A stretch of DNA of 64,000 nt from Verrucomicrobiota bacterium (GCA_018970725.1 JAGWVU010000022.1:1-64000), one strand, 5' to 3'; counted from the first letter of the stretch, positions 39,409-48,919 are shown. Program-made: numbers and translations. The notes: generated by a model not told the origin, from the letters alone.

Positions 39409-39600
39409 GAAGCCCTAGGTTTGGGGCACGGATGAGTCACGGATAAAACGGATGGCACGGAGAGGGACCCAAAGCAGAGCATGTCTCTTCCCATCCGTGT
39501 CATCCCGCCCCTCCGTGTTTCATCCGTGCCCCAAAAAGCCCTCTTCCACGTCATCCGCCGACGCGATCCTCCAGGGGACAAGAGAACCTTCATCCCGCTT
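39409..39600. repeat. Direct repeat unit B, copy 1
   Basis: A 192-base unit, ~95% identical by eye to 39664-39857. It begins GAAGCCCTAGGTTTGGGGCACGG and ends near CATCCCGCTT, with inverted-repeat arms around the middle. Confidence 0.85.
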
Positions 39601-39663
39601 GACCGTTAGGTGATCAAAGCACCAATTCAGGCCCAAAGGGTCGGGACAGGATCAGCCCGGGGC

Positions 39664-39857
39664 GAAGCCCTAGGTTTGGGGGCACGGATGAATCACGGAT
39701 AAAACGGATGGCACGGAGAGGGACCCAAAGCAGAGCATGTCTCTTCCCATCCGTGTCATCCTACCCCTCCGTGTTTCATCCGTGCCCCAAAAAGCCCTCT
39801 TCCGCGTCATCCGCCGACGCGATCCTCCAGGGGACAAGAGAACCCATCATCCCGCTT
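39664..39857. repeat. Direct repeat unit B, copy 2
   Basis: Second copy of the ~193-base unit at 39409-39600. Differences include one extra G (GGGGGCACGG), a changed base in the CACGGATGAATCACGG part and TACC for CGCC near CCCCTCCGTG. Confidence 0.85.
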
Positions 39858-40188
39858 CACGGCGCACTTCTCCCGCGGCACGGTGGCAGGCGGGAGGAGG
39901 ATCGCTTTGCAGGCGGGACGCACGCAGGACCTCACAGCCGGGACGGCTGTGTCCCGGCTGGGAGGCTCTCTCCATCATCTGCGGCGCCGAGGTCCGCCCG
40001 GGACGGCACAAGATAGCCCGGGGCGAAGGGAGCTTGACGCGACCGCAGCCCCGGGGACCCGGACCACAAGAGCCCCGCCCTGAAAGATGCGGGACAAAGG
40101 TGTGATCCGCCAATGGGCTGCGCGTGATTTTCAGTCCGGACTTCAGCCCCCCTCCTGACAAATAGCGCCAGAAAACAAAAAGGAGCGT

Positions 40189-40216
40189 TTGACACAGCTT
40201 TGCCAAGGCTTATATT
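40189..40216 (+). promoter_or_regulatory. Sigma-70-like promoter of the giant prepilin gene
   Basis: TTGACA (40189-40194), a 16-base spacer, then TATATT (40211-40216). It lies at the edge of an AT-rich stretch, 34 bases before ATG 40250. This is the best promoter match in the window. There is no clear Shine-Dalgarno before the ATG. Confidence 0.65.
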
Positions 40217-40249
40217 TTTTGTAATTATCGTATTTTTTACCCCTTCTTG

Positions 40250-43200
40250 ATGCGTCCCCTCCACCAAAGCCGCGCGTTTTCGCTGCTGGAAATCCTGATC
40301 ACCGTCACGATCATCGGACTTCTTGCCGCCGTGGCTCTCTTCCGGCATCAGAATTCCTTCGAGGACGTCCGCGTCGCGAAGCTGGAGTCGGACATCGCCA
40401 CGATCAATTCCGCGATCAAGACTTACGGGGCCAACGGAGGGTCCATGGCGGGCATTTATGCGCCCCAGGACGTTCTCGACAAAATGAAGACCTCGCTGTC
40501 GGCCAGCGACGAAGCGAGCATGGTCGGCATCGGTGGTTCCATGATCGACCCGCGACTCGCCGTGATCCTTTCCGATGCCCTGCCGGACGGCGCCCCCCGG
40601 GCGATCTGGAATTCGGTGGCCACGCGCTTCGACCTCGCCACGACGGGAACCGGGGTCAGTCAATTCATCCTCGATGCCGCGAAGGGCCGGGCGTCGTATG
40701 GGACGGAGACGCGGGAAAAGGCCACCTTCTCCTACAACACGAACAACGGATGGGTCTGGAACTACAATGACACGGCCCCTCTCCCCCGGCCGAAACCGTC
40801 CCTGGTCTCGGTCAGCGGCCTGACCGGAGGCGGCACCAGTCCGGGGGATACCTCAACGACTCCCTGGAGCGACCCGGTGATCTCGAATTTGCTGCCGCCC
40901 ACCTTCGCTCTCGACGGAGGGAGTTACCGCCCTTCCCGGTTCCCCTTGGAGGTGCAGCTTAACAACCCCAATCCGTCCACCTCGAGCCAGATTCTGGTGT
41001 CGGTCGGTGGATCGGACTTTGTGCGCTACACCGCCCCTTTGAGACTGGCGGCGGACACCACGGTGCTGGCGTTCGCCAGCGGGGATCCCTCGCTCTGGCT
41101 GCCCAGCGCCACCGTGGGCCAAACCTACCTCGTGGCCGCCCCGGAACAGCTCGGCACCCCCGTGATCAGCCCCTCGAGCCCGCAGTTCCAGTGGGATACC
41201 GCGGAAACGATCACCGTTTCGATCTCCAACCCGAACAGCAGCGAACACTCGTCGCTGCAATACAAGATCGATGACAGCAACTGGTCGACCTACTCCGGCT
41301 CCCTCACGCTTGATTTCAGTTCTAACTCGGACGGTGCGGTGGTCTCCGCCCGGGCGATTTCGTTGAGCGAGGACTACTCGGAAAGTCAGGTGAGCACCTC
41401 ATCGATCGCCCCGGCGCCGCCGCAACAAACGCTACTCGCCCCGGTGATCACCACCAGTGACCCGAGATACATCGTCGGAGCCGTGGAAACCATCACCGTG
41501 TCCATCTCAAACCCCAATGAGGGCGGTGCGGCGCTGGACTATCGTCTTGCTGGCGGCAGTTGGCAGGCCTACTCCGGCACCTTCAGCTTGCACCGGTCCA
41601 CCTATCCGCTGGGAGTCACCATCGAGGCCCGCTGCCGCGCGATCTCGCGGGCCTATCTCGACAGCGTGTCCTCCAGCGTCCGGCTTGAAACCTCCCCGAT
41701 TGATCTGCGTCCCCCCAACATCATCCCCACCGCCGCCAACTTCATTGTGGGAGCCGTGGAAACGGTCAACGTAACGGTGACCAACCCGAACCCCGCGGCC
41801 GCCGGTTCCCTCTTGGATTACAGAATCAACGGCGGTGCATGGGTGTCCTACACCTCCGCCCTGTCCTTCACCCGGACCGCCTACAGCTCCGGCCTGACCA
41901 TTGCGGCCCGCGCCCGGACCACTTCGGCCGCCTACCTCACCAGTCCGGACGCTTCGTTCCAGATCGGCGTCACCGGTGTCCCGCTGATCCCGCCCGGGAT
42001 CAGTCCAAGCGCCCCCAACTTCGTGGCGGAACGGGTGGAAACGGTGACCATCAACCTGACCAACCAGAATCCCGGCGTCACCACGGTGGTCTACCGTCTC
42101 AACGGAGGGGCGTGGCAAACCTATGCCGGAGCCTTCACGGTGACCCGTTCCGCCTATCCCTCCGGCGTGCAGGTGGAAGCCCGGGTCAACGGCACGACCA
42201 CCGCGGCCGCCACCAGTTCGATCTCCGCCCTGACCATCGGATTGGCTCCCCTGCCCTTGCGCCCCCCCGCGCTCCTCGCGGGAGCGGCCTCCTTCATCGC
42301 GGGCATCTCGGACGTCATCTCCGTTTCCGTCGCCGATTCCAATCCCCAGGGCGGCGCCACCGAATACCGCATCAACGGGGCGGCCTGGCAGGCCTACAGC
42401 GCGCCGTTCTCCGTCTCCCTTACGGATTTTCCTTCCGGGGTGATGCTCGAGGCCAGATCCCGGGCCATTTCACCGGCTTACGCGGACAGCACCAACGACC
42501 TGTTGATGATCGGTCTCACCCTGGCCCAACTGCGCCGTCCCATCATCACCACTTCTTCCGCCAGCTTGGTGGCCGGCACCACCGAAAGCATCTCCGTCTC
42601 CATCGCCAACCCGAACGCCGCCGCCGCGGGTCTGCTCGAATACCGGCTCGACGCCGGAGCCTGGCAGGCCTACGGGAGTGCTTTCGCCATCACCCGGTCC
42701 GCCTATCCCTCCGGCGTGACGATCGAGGCGCGGGTCAGCGCCCTGAGTTTCGCGCTCCTCGACAGTGATCTTGACACCGCGGTCATCAGCCTCACCCCGG
42801 CCCGGCTCACGGCTCCCACCGTGACCAGCAGTGCCCCGGCCTTCATCGCCGGATTCGTCGAAAGCGCCACGATCACCATCGGCGCCACGGATGCCTCCAG
42901 CGAAGTCCTGGATTACCGCCTCAACGGCCAGTCCTGGCAGACGTATTCCAGCCCCTTCCCGGTGACCCGGACAAGTTACCCCACCGGGGTCACGATCGAG
43001 GCCCGGAGCCGATCCTCCTCCCCGGCCTTGGACCCGAGCGAGATCGCCTCCACAACGGTTGCAATCAACCCGATCCAACTCCGGCTTCCGGCCATCACGC
43101 GAAGCGCCAACTTCTTCCAGACCGCGACCGATACCGTCACCATCACCCTGACCAATCCGAACCCGTCCGGCTCGCTGGTGGATTACCGTCTCAACAGCGG

Positions 43201-46200
43201 GGCCTGGCAAACCTACAGCACCCCGTTCACGGTCTCCCGGAGCAATTTCTCCGCCGGGGTCACCATCGAGGCCCGGGCCCGCTCCATTTCCGCCGCCTTC
43301 CTCAGCAGCGGCTTCATCTCGGCCACCGTGGGAATCGTTGCGAACCAGCTCCAGCCACCGTTCATCACGCCCAGCGCCCCGAATTTCGTGCCGGGCTACC
43401 AAGACTCGATTTCCGTCCAGCTCATCAATCCGAATGCTTCCGGGTCCGCTCTCGACTACCGCATCAACGGCGGCGACTGGCAGGCCTATTCCTCCGACCT
43501 CACCTTCACGCGGGCCAATTACCCCTCCGGATTGACGATTGAGGCTCGCGCCCGAGCCTTGACCGATGCCTTCCTCACCAGTGGGAACGCCATCCTCGCC
43601 CTCGGCGTCACCCCGGTCCAGCTCCGGGCTCCCTCCATTGCCAGCAGCGCTCCCGCCTTCAGTGCGGGCACCAGCGATACCGTGACGGTGACCTTGTCGA
43701 ACCCCAACGCCCAGGCCTCGGTTCTTGACTACCGGTTGAACGGCGGGTCCTGGCTGTCTTACGCCGCCGCCCTCCCGCTGACCCTGAGCGCCTATCCCAA
43801 CGGCGTCACCATCGAAGCCCGCTCGCGTTCGACCGATGCCGCGTTCGCCACCAGCACCCTGGCCTCGGCCTTCATCGGGGTGGCCCCCGTGCGGCTGAGA
43901 ACGCCCTCCATTTCCACCACCGCCTCCAACTTCCTCGCCGGGGCGAGCGAGAGTGTCACGGTGACGATCGACAATTCCAACACCGCCGGTTTTGTCCTCG
44001 AGTACCGTCTCGGCACCGGGGCCTGGCTCGCCTACACCGCCCCGTTCGTGGTCACGCAGCAGAGCTACCAGTCGGGCATCACGATCGAGTCGCGGGCCCG
44101 GGCCTTGACCGCCGCCTACCTCGACAGCAACATCGCCTTCGCCGCGATCGGTCGCACCCAGGTCCTGCTCCGCCGCCCCTCCATTGTCCCCAGCAGCGCC
44201 ACCTTCCTTCCCGGAACGACCGATTCCGTGACGATCACCATCACCAACCCCAACCCGACCGGTTCCGTGGTGGACTACCGGATCAACAATGGAGCCTGGT
44301 TGGTCTACTCCGCGCCGTTCACCGTGACGCGCACCTCCTTCCCAAACGGAGTGCCCATCGAGGCCCGTGCCCGCGCCCTCTCGAGCGCCTACGCCACCAG
44401 CGAGTCCTCAACCTACACGGTGGGTCTGACCCCGATCCAGCTGCTGCCCCCCACCATCCGTCCCAGTGCGTCCGACTTCATCCCCGGCTCGGTGGACACC
44501 CTGACCGTGACCCTTGTCAATCCCAATCCGACCGGCTCGGTCACCCACTACCGCATCAACGGAGGCGGGTGGGCCACCTACACCACGCCCTTCGTGGTGA
44601 GGCGCGCCAGTTATCCCACCGGCCTTTCGGTGGAGACGCGGGCTTGGAACACTCAATCGGCCTTCGCCCCCAGCTACATTGTCACCGCCAACTTCGGCGT
44701 GGCCGTGGTCCAGCTGCTGCCCCCGATCATTACACCGAGCGCCCCCCGGTTCGTGGTCGGCATCACGGAGACCGTGACCATCAGCCTCACCAACCCGAAT
44801 CCCACCGGTTCCTCCCTTCAATACCGGCTCAGCAGCGGGGCCTGGGTGAACTACACGGGGCCGTTCAAAGTCACCCGCAGCTTTTACCCACAGGGTGTCA
44901 CCGTGGAGTCCCGGGCCCTTGCGGCCACCGCGGCCTACCTGACCAGCAACAATGCGCTCACCTCGATCGGGCTGACCACACTGACCCTGCAGACCCCCAC
45001 CCTCACGCCCAGCGCCCGCAACTTCCGGATCGGATCGGTCGAGAGTATCACGGTCACCATCACCAACCCCAATCCGCAAGGCGTCTCCAGCCTGCAATAC
45101 CGGATCAACAGCGGAGGCTGGCTGGCCTACACCGGCGCCGTCACCTTCACCCGGGCGGCCTATCCCTCCGGCCTCTCCGTCAGCGCCCGGGCCGTCGCCG
45201 CCACCTCCACCTCCGGCTACGGAACCAGTCTCACCGGGGTCACCACCATCGGCCTGACCCAAGTCCAGTTGCTCCCCCCTTACCTAACCAAGAGCATTCC
45301 TAACTTCATCGCCGGCTCCGGGGAAACCGTCACCATCACCCTGAGCAATCCGAACGGCGCCGGATCCGCCCTCCAATACCGGCTCGCCGGGGGCGGTTGG
45401 ACAACCTACACCGTCCCATTCAGCCTCACCCGGTCCCGTTATCCCAAGGGCGTCCTCGTCGAGGCCCAGGCCAGGGCAACCGTCGTCGCCTACCGGAGCA
45501 GCACCATCGCCTCCAGCAACGTCGGCATCGGCACGGTGCAGTTGCAGATTCCCGTGATCACCGCCGCGGCTCCGAATTTCATGGCCGGCACCACAGAGGC
45601 GATCACCGTCACCGTGAGCAATCCGAACCCCTCCGGGTCCTCCATCCTGCAATACCGGCTCAACGGCAGCGCCTGGCGGAATTATGCCGGGGCCTTCTCC
45701 GTCAACCGGTCCACCTACCCGACCGGGTTGACCATCGAAGCCCAGGCCCTCACCTCCTCCACCGTCTACGTCACCAGCGCCGCCGCTTCCACGAACATCG
45801 GCCTCACCACCGTCCGGCTCGCCGCCCCCACCATCACCCGGAGCGCAGGCAACTTCATGGCGGGCACGGTCGAAACCATCTCCATCAGGTTGACCAACCC
45901 GAACCCCACGGGCACCTCTGTGACCGAATACCGCCTCAACGGGGGATCCTGGCTCACCTACACGGCCGCCTTCAATCTCACCCGGTCCGCCTATCCCTCC
46001 GGCGTCACGGTCGATGCCCGGGCCCGGAGCAGCTCGGTCGCCTACACCGACAGCACCACGGCCACGTCCACCATCGGCGTCACCCTGATCCAGCTGCAGA
46101 CCCCGATGCTCCGCCGGAGTTCGCCGAACTTCATCCCGACCCAGATGGAATCGATCACCGTGACCATCCTCAACCCGAACGCCTCGACCGTTTCGGCCTT

Positions 46201-46840
46201 GGATTACCGGATCAACGACGGTTCCTGGGTGGCCTACTCCGCCCCGTTCCCCCTGACCCGTGCGACCTATCCCAACGGTTGCTCGATCCAGGCCCGGGCC
46301 CGCAGCATCTCTCCGGGGCATAGCGACAGCTCCACCACTTCGGGATCGATCGGTCTCAAGCTGAACGCCACCAAGACCACGGTGACCTTCACTTCGATGG
46401 CCTCGACCGCCGGTTACCTCAACGAGGCCTACATCTACGTAGATGGAGATGCCTACTACCTCGGCAATAGCGACATGGGCGCGGGCTTCGCGGTCAACAT
46501 CGATGTCTATCTGGAACCGGGCGTCACCAACGTCTTCGATCTCAGCATCGACACCTACATGCGCAGCGGCGGGCGGTTCGTCTCCGGAGCCTTGCGAGGG
46601 CTCGACACCCGCACGGGCTCCCTCTTCAGCCTGATTTCCAATGACGCCTCCTTCCGCGGCCAAACGACGAACTCGGCCAAGATCAAGGACCTCAGTTACC
46701 AGAGCAATCTCAACATGATCGTCGGGTATGAGGACTTGATCATCGCGAAGCAGAATCCGGACTGGGACTACGATGACTTCATGTTCCGGCTCACGTCGAA
46801 CCAAGCCTTCAACTTCACGTTCGGCGGGTACGCCCGCTGA
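40250..46840 (+). CDS. Giant prepilin-type protein with 18 chitobiase-like repeats and DUF4114-like C-terminus
   Basis: The 2196-residue protein begins MRPLHQSRAFSLLEILITVT, with a 9-residue basic leader, cleavage expected before F10, and Glu at +5 followed by a hydrophobic helix: a class III/type IV prepilin N-terminus, though with Ala instead of Gly at -1. A pseudopilin-like region follows to about 200 (KLESDIATINSAIKTYGANGG; MIDPRLAVILSDALPD). Two divergent and then 18 well-conserved repeats of ~91 residues fill ~218-2038; the consensus is P-x-I-x-S-A-x-F-x-G...NPNP-GS--DYR-NGG-W--Y---F-VTRS-YP-GV-IEARARA, resembling the C-terminal chitobiase/beta-hexosaminidase domain. The last ~155 residues (LNEAYIYVDGD...EDLIIAKQNPDWDYDDFMFRL) look like DUF4114. 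Assembly would need a secretion machine encoded elsewhere. Role is unknown; a fibre or carbohydrate-binding adhesin is my inference. Confidence 0.88.
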   Translation: MRPLHQSRAFSLLEILITVTIIGLLAAVALFRHQNSFEDVRVAKLESDIATINSAIKTYGANGGSMAGIYAPQDVLDKMKTSLSASDEASMVGIGGSMIDPRLAVILSDALPDGAPRAIWNSVATRFDLATTGTGVSQFILDAAKGRASYGTETREKATFSYNTNNGWVWNYNDTAPLPRPKPSLVSVSGLTGGGTSPGDTSTTPWSDPVISNLLPPTFALDGGSYRPSRFPLEVQLNNPNPSTSSQILVSVGGSDFVRYTAPLRLAADTTVLAFASGDPSLWLPSATVGQTYLVAAPEQLGTPVISPSSPQFQWDTAETITVSISNPNSSEHSSLQYKIDDSNWSTYSGSLTLDFSSNSDGAVVSARAISLSEDYSESQVSTSSIAPAPPQQTLLAPVITTSDPRYIVGAVETITVSISNPNEGGAALDYRLAGGSWQAYSGTFSLHRSTYPLGVTIEARCRAISRAYLDSVSSSVRLETSPIDLRPPNIIPTAANFIVGAVETVNVTVTNPNPAAAGSLLDYRINGGAWVSYTSALSFTRTAYSSGLTIAARARTTSAAYLTSPDASFQIGVTGVPLIPPGISPSAPNFVAERVETVTINLTNQNPGVTTVVYRLNGGAWQTYAGAFTVTRSAYPSGVQVEARVNGTTTAAATSSISALTIGLAPLPLRPPALLAGAASFIAGISDVISVSVADSNPQGGATEYRINGAAWQAYSAPFSVSLTDFPSGVMLEARSRAISPAYADSTNDLLMIGLTLAQLRRPIITTSSASLVAGTTESISVSIANPNAAAAGLLEYRLDAGAWQAYGSAFAITRSAYPSGVTIEARVSALSFALLDSDLDTAVISLTPARLTAPTVTSSAPAFIAGFVESATITIGATDASSEVLDYRLNGQSWQTYSSPFPVTRTSYPTGVTIEARSRSSSPALDPSEIASTTVAINPIQLRLPAITRSANFFQTATDTVTITLTNPNPSGSLVDYRLNSGAWQTYSTPFTVSRSNFSAGVTIEARARSISAAFLSSGFISATVGIVANQLQPPFITPSAPNFVPGYQDSISVQLINPNASGSALDYRINGGDWQAYSSDLTFTRANYPSGLTIEARARALTDAFLTSGNAILALGVTPVQLRAPSIASSAPAFSAGTSDTVTVTLSNPNAQASVLDYRLNGGSWLSYAAALPLTLSAYPNGVTIEARSRSTDAAFATSTLASAFIGVAPVRLRTPSISTTASNFLAGASESVTVTIDNSNTAGFVLEYRLGTGAWLAYTAPFVVTQQSYQSGITIESRARALTAAYLDSNIAFAAIGRTQVLLRRPSIVPSSATFLPGTTDSVTITITNPNPTGSVVDYRINNGAWLVYSAPFTVTRTSFPNGVPIEARARALSSAYATSESSTYTVGLTPIQLLPPTIRPSASDFIPGSVDTLTVTLVNPNPTGSVTHYRINGGGWATYTTPFVVRRASYPTGLSVETRAWNTQSAFAPSYIVTANFGVAVVQLLPPIITPSAPRFVVGITETVTISLTNPNPTGSSLQYRLSSGAWVNYTGPFKVTRSFYPQGVTVESRALAATAAYLTSNNALTSIGLTTLTLQTPTLTPSARNFRIGSVESITVTITNPNPQGVSSLQYRINSGGWLAYTGAVTFTRAAYPSGLSVSARAVAATSTSGYGTSLTGVTTIGLTQVQLLPPYLTKSIPNFIAGSGETVTITLSNPNGAGSALQYRLAGGGWTTYTVPFSLTRSRYPKGVLVEAQARATVVAYRSSTIASSNVGIGTVQLQIPVITAAAPNFMAGTTEAITVTVSNPNPSGSSILQYRLNGSAWRNYAGAFSVNRSTYPTGLTIEAQALTSSTVYVTSAAASTNIGLTTVRLAAPTITRSAGNFMAGTVETISIRLTNPNPTGTSVTEYRLNGGSWLTYTAAFNLTRSAYPSGVTVDARARSSSVAYTDSTTATSTIGVTLIQLQTPMLRRSSPNFIPTQMESITVTILNPNASTVSALDYRINDGSWVAYSAPFPLTRATYPNGCSIQARARSISPGHSDSSTTSGSIGLKLNATKTTVTFTSMASTAGYLNEAYIYVDGDAYYLGNSDMGAGFAVNIDVYLEPGVTNVFDLSIDTYMRSGGRFVSGALRGLDTRTGSLFSLISNDASFRGQTTNSAKIKDLSYQSNLNMIVGYEDLIIAKQNPDWDYDDFMFRLTSNQAFNFTFGGYAR
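41441..46364 (+). repeat. 18 tandem ~273-bp coding repeats
   Basis: The in-frame tandem units encode the chitobiase-like domains of the giant prepilin protein. Units are easily aligned at protein level but diverged in DNA, so the array is old rather than freshly amplified. Confidence 0.85.
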
Positions 46841-46846
46841 GGGCTC

Positions 46847-46866
46847 CGGCGGCTAAGAATCCGCCG
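46847..46866. terminator. Hairpin between convergent genes
   Basis: CGGCGG (46847-46852), loop CTAAGAAT, CCGCCG (46861-46866), seven bases after the giant prepilin stop and overlapping the stop of the convergent phosphatase gene. There is no U tract. Confidence 0.4.
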
Positions 46867-47890
46867 TGAGGCCCCATTTCCGGGTGGCCCGCACCGCTTG
46901 TTCCGTCCGCTCGAATAACAAAAAGTGGTTCCCCGCCGCCGCAATCTCACGGCCGATGCGTTCCACATCGAGGAGCCGCAGCCTTAGGAACGGGGTCACG
47001 TTCCGGATCATCACGCCCACGACCCGGTCCGGATGGCGCAACGCGATCTCCCGGTAGATTTCCGGGTCCTTCTGCCCGCTGTCCCCGATGAGGAGAAACT
47101 TCTGCGCCGGAAAGGCCTGCATGAGTTGCTCGATCGATTCCAGTTTATGGCCGCGATGGTCCCGCAGCGTGAGCCGCCCCTGCTCGAATCCGTGATCCCG
47201 CAGGAACATCGGCCCGAGCGGGATCCCGTTGACGACGAGGAACTCCTCGAGGAAGTCGTAAAGATTCCACGGGCTGCTGGAGACGTAGAACAATGGATTC
47301 TCTTCCTCACCGGAGCATCCGATCCTGAGCTGGTGATACCATGCGTTCACCCCGGCGAAGGGCTTCCGCGTGTGGGCGTTTCCAAACATGGTCAGAGCCA
47401 TCATGCGCAACGCCTTGTTCGCCATCGTCAACAACACGGTGTCATCGATGTCGCTGACCACGACGAACCGGCTCCGCGCGCTGCGGCCGAAAATCCGGGC
47501 CTGCGTCACGAAAGGCTCCCGCATCGTGGTCTCGGCGGTGCGGATGACGACCTCCAGCGGGTCCTCGGGGCCACAGGGCAGGCATTCGAAAAAGAACCCC
47601 TCGTGGTCCGTGGTCACCTCCTTGCGGCGTCCCTCCCATTCCAACTCGAGCCGCGCGTGGGGGATCTCGGCACTGAGGAAACGCTTCAGCATGTTCCCGA
47701 AGTTGCGCATCCAGCCGTGATCACGGCACCCGCCCTCGATGTCCTTGCCCACCAGCACCCGGCCGCGGACGAAGACCTGGGACTCGTTGCGGAACCCCGG
47801 GTAGACCACGATTTGCAACCGGTTGATATGGTAGCGCCGCCGAAGCCTTGCCTTCAGCGAATCCACCAGATGCTCGATCGAGCCCAACAT
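46853..47890 (-). CDS. App1-domain (DUF2183) phosphatase-like protein
   Basis: A 345-residue protein with the App1/DUF2183 pattern: SRFVVVSDIDDTVLLT holds the HAD-type D-x-D-x-T nucleophile motif, then PLFYVSSSPWNLYDFLEEF and FLLIGDSGQKDPEIY (the acidic motif). The yeast App1 is a phosphatidate phosphatase, while bacterial versions have unknown substrates. An N-terminal beta-rich domain (~residues 20-140) precedes the HAD part. ATG 47890 is preferred because ATG 47950 would overlap the divergent gene start at 47949. Location is cytoplasmic by prediction. Confidence 0.82.
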   Translation of the reverse strand: MLGSIEHLVDSLKARLRRRYHINRLQIVVYPGFRNESQVFVRGRVLVGKDIEGGCRDHGWMRNFGNMLKRFLSAEIPHARLELEWEGRRKEVTTDHEGFFFECLPCGPEDPLEVVIRTAETTMREPFVTQARIFGRSARSRFVVVSDIDDTVLLTMANKALRMMALTMFGNAHTRKPFAGVNAWYHQLRIGCSGEEENPLFYVSSSPWNLYDFLEEFLVVNGIPLGPMFLRDHGFEQGRLTLRDHRGHKLESIEQLMQAFPAQKFLLIGDSGQKDPEIYREIALRHPDRVVGVMIRNVTPFLRLRLLDVERIGREIAAAGNHFLLFERTEQAVRATRKWGLTADS

Positions 47891-47948
47891 TCCCCAACCC
47901 TTGCCAGATCCGCCGCCGGATGCAACGATGGGTGCAGCGTCATTTCGC

Positions 47949-48392
47949 ATGTCCTCCCATGCCCGCCCGCATCCCGCCCTGTGCGCCCTGCTCCTTTTGG
48001 TCGCACCCGTCACCGTCCGGGCGCAGACCAAGCCGTCCGCCCTCGGGTCCTGGGAGTTCGATCAAGCCCGGCGGGAAGCCTTCGTCACCACCTTGAAGAC
48101 CGCGCAACGCGGCGAAAGCAAGCCGGGCATCGACCTCCAGATCGAATTGGCCACCGTCGAGCACACCGTGTTCACCTTCGGGAGCGATGACCGTGGTTCT
48201 TACCTGCTCCGGACCGACAAACGGACCGGGGACCGCGCGCGCAAGCCCATTGCGCTCCACCGGGACGGAGCGGACCTCCTCTTCACCGAAAGCGACTCCA
48301 GCACCGTCTGGCGACTGCAACCGATCGACGCCGGACGCATCCTGCTCATCGAGGAAGCCCGGCGGATCACCATCCCGCTGAAGCGGCGGTGA
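47949..48392 (+). CDS. Small secreted protein of unknown function
   Basis: The 147-residue product has a signal peptide (LCALLLLVAPVTVRAQ) and then a beta-rich domain with LQIELATVEHTVFTF and RIITIPLK-like ends, somewhat lipocalin-like. I do not recognise a family. It diverges from the App1 gene (58 bases between preferred starts), and a YlbF-like gene follows after 58 bases. The body contains many charged residues and no Cys. Confidence 0.6.
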   Translation: MSSHARPHPALCALLLLVAPVTVRAQTKPSALGSWEFDQARREAFVTTLKTAQRGESKPGIDLQIELATVEHTVFTFGSDDRGSYLLRTDKRTGDRARKPIALHRDGADLLFTESDSSTVWRLQPIDAGRILLIEEARRITIPLKRR

Positions 48393-48450
48393 AACGGCCT
48401 CGTTCGAGCCTGTGATTGCATTCCGCCCCGGGCTGGCGTAAGAAAGGAAG

Positions 48451-48867
48451 ATGGTTGCCCCGCTTGCCGAGACCGTCACCCTTGAGGACAAAGCCCTGGA
48501 ACTTTGCCGGTTCGTTCTGGACCAGCCGGAATTCCAGACATCCTGGAGCCGGATCGAGGCCTTTCTCGCCGATCCTTCCGCGCAGAGCGTCTACCGGGAA
48601 TGGCAGGAGGCAAGTCGTGAATTGGCGATGCGGGAACGCGAGGGATTGCCGCTTACGGATCACGACCTCATCGCCGTCGAAACCCGCAAGGACGCGGTTT
48701 TGGGAAATGACGTGGCGGTCGGTTTCGCGGAAAGCGAGGAAACCCTCAACGAAATTTTCGGCACCGTGACCCGACTGTTGCAAAAAACCTTGCAGTTGGG
48801 CCGTGTTCCCACCCGGGAGGATCTATCCGCGGACGGCTGCTGCGGTGGCGGTTGCGGCTGCCACTGA
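48451..48867 (+). CDS. YlbF/YmcA-family protein with Cys-rich C-terminal tail
   Basis: A 138-residue helical protein of the YlbF/YmcA type (LDQPEFQTSWSRIEAFLADPSAQSVYREWQEAS... NEIFGTVTRLLQKTL). It ends with CCGGGCGCH (C130, C131, C135, C137, H138), a likely metal or Fe-S binding site. In Bacillus, YmcA-YlbF-YaaT binds iron-sulfur clusters and acts with RNase Y on mRNA. Whether a partner is present is unknown. The start ATG is 58 bases downstream of the previous gene. The tail is what makes it notable. Confidence 0.75.
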   Translation: MVAPLAETVTLEDKALELCRFVLDQPEFQTSWSRIEAFLADPSAQSVYREWQEASRELAMREREGLPLTDHDLIAVETRKDAVLGNDVAVGFAESEETLNEIFGTVTRLLQKTLQLGRVPTREDLSADGCCGGGCGCH

Positions 48868-48919
48868 AGCCGCCCCCGGAGATTTTCCCGATACCCTGAC
48901 TTCCAAGCTTCGTTTTCCG

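Larger units (their letters stand above)
39313..40188. repeat. Repeat-rich region without genes
   Basis: No gene is supported. Unit A (39321-39406) recurs at 39919-40002 with a 2-base deletion; it contains the perfect stem AGCCGGGAC-GGCTGT-GTCCCGGCT (39338-39361). Unit B (39409-39600) recurs at 39664-39857 with only a few mismatches; it is bounded by the inverted arms TTGGGGCACGGATGA and TCATCCGTGCCCCAA and has internal copies of CACGGA/CCGTG. Fragments of a third element (GGGACAGGAT-AGCCCGGGGCGAA type) occur at 39638-39666 and 39999-40027 and also at 4934. The order is A-B-C-B-A-C, so blocks have been duplicated. The open frames here are short and differ between copies. Such elements look like MITE- or REP-like non-coding repeats. 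Confidence 0.75.

Noticed and set aside
39409-39857. Considered as an insertion sequence
   Set aside because: No transposase frame is present in either copy, so these are at most non-autonomous elements.
45284-46804. A 506-codon minus-strand frame opposite the giant prepilin gene
   Set aside because: Its apparent repeats are only the mirror of the coding repeats on the plus strand.
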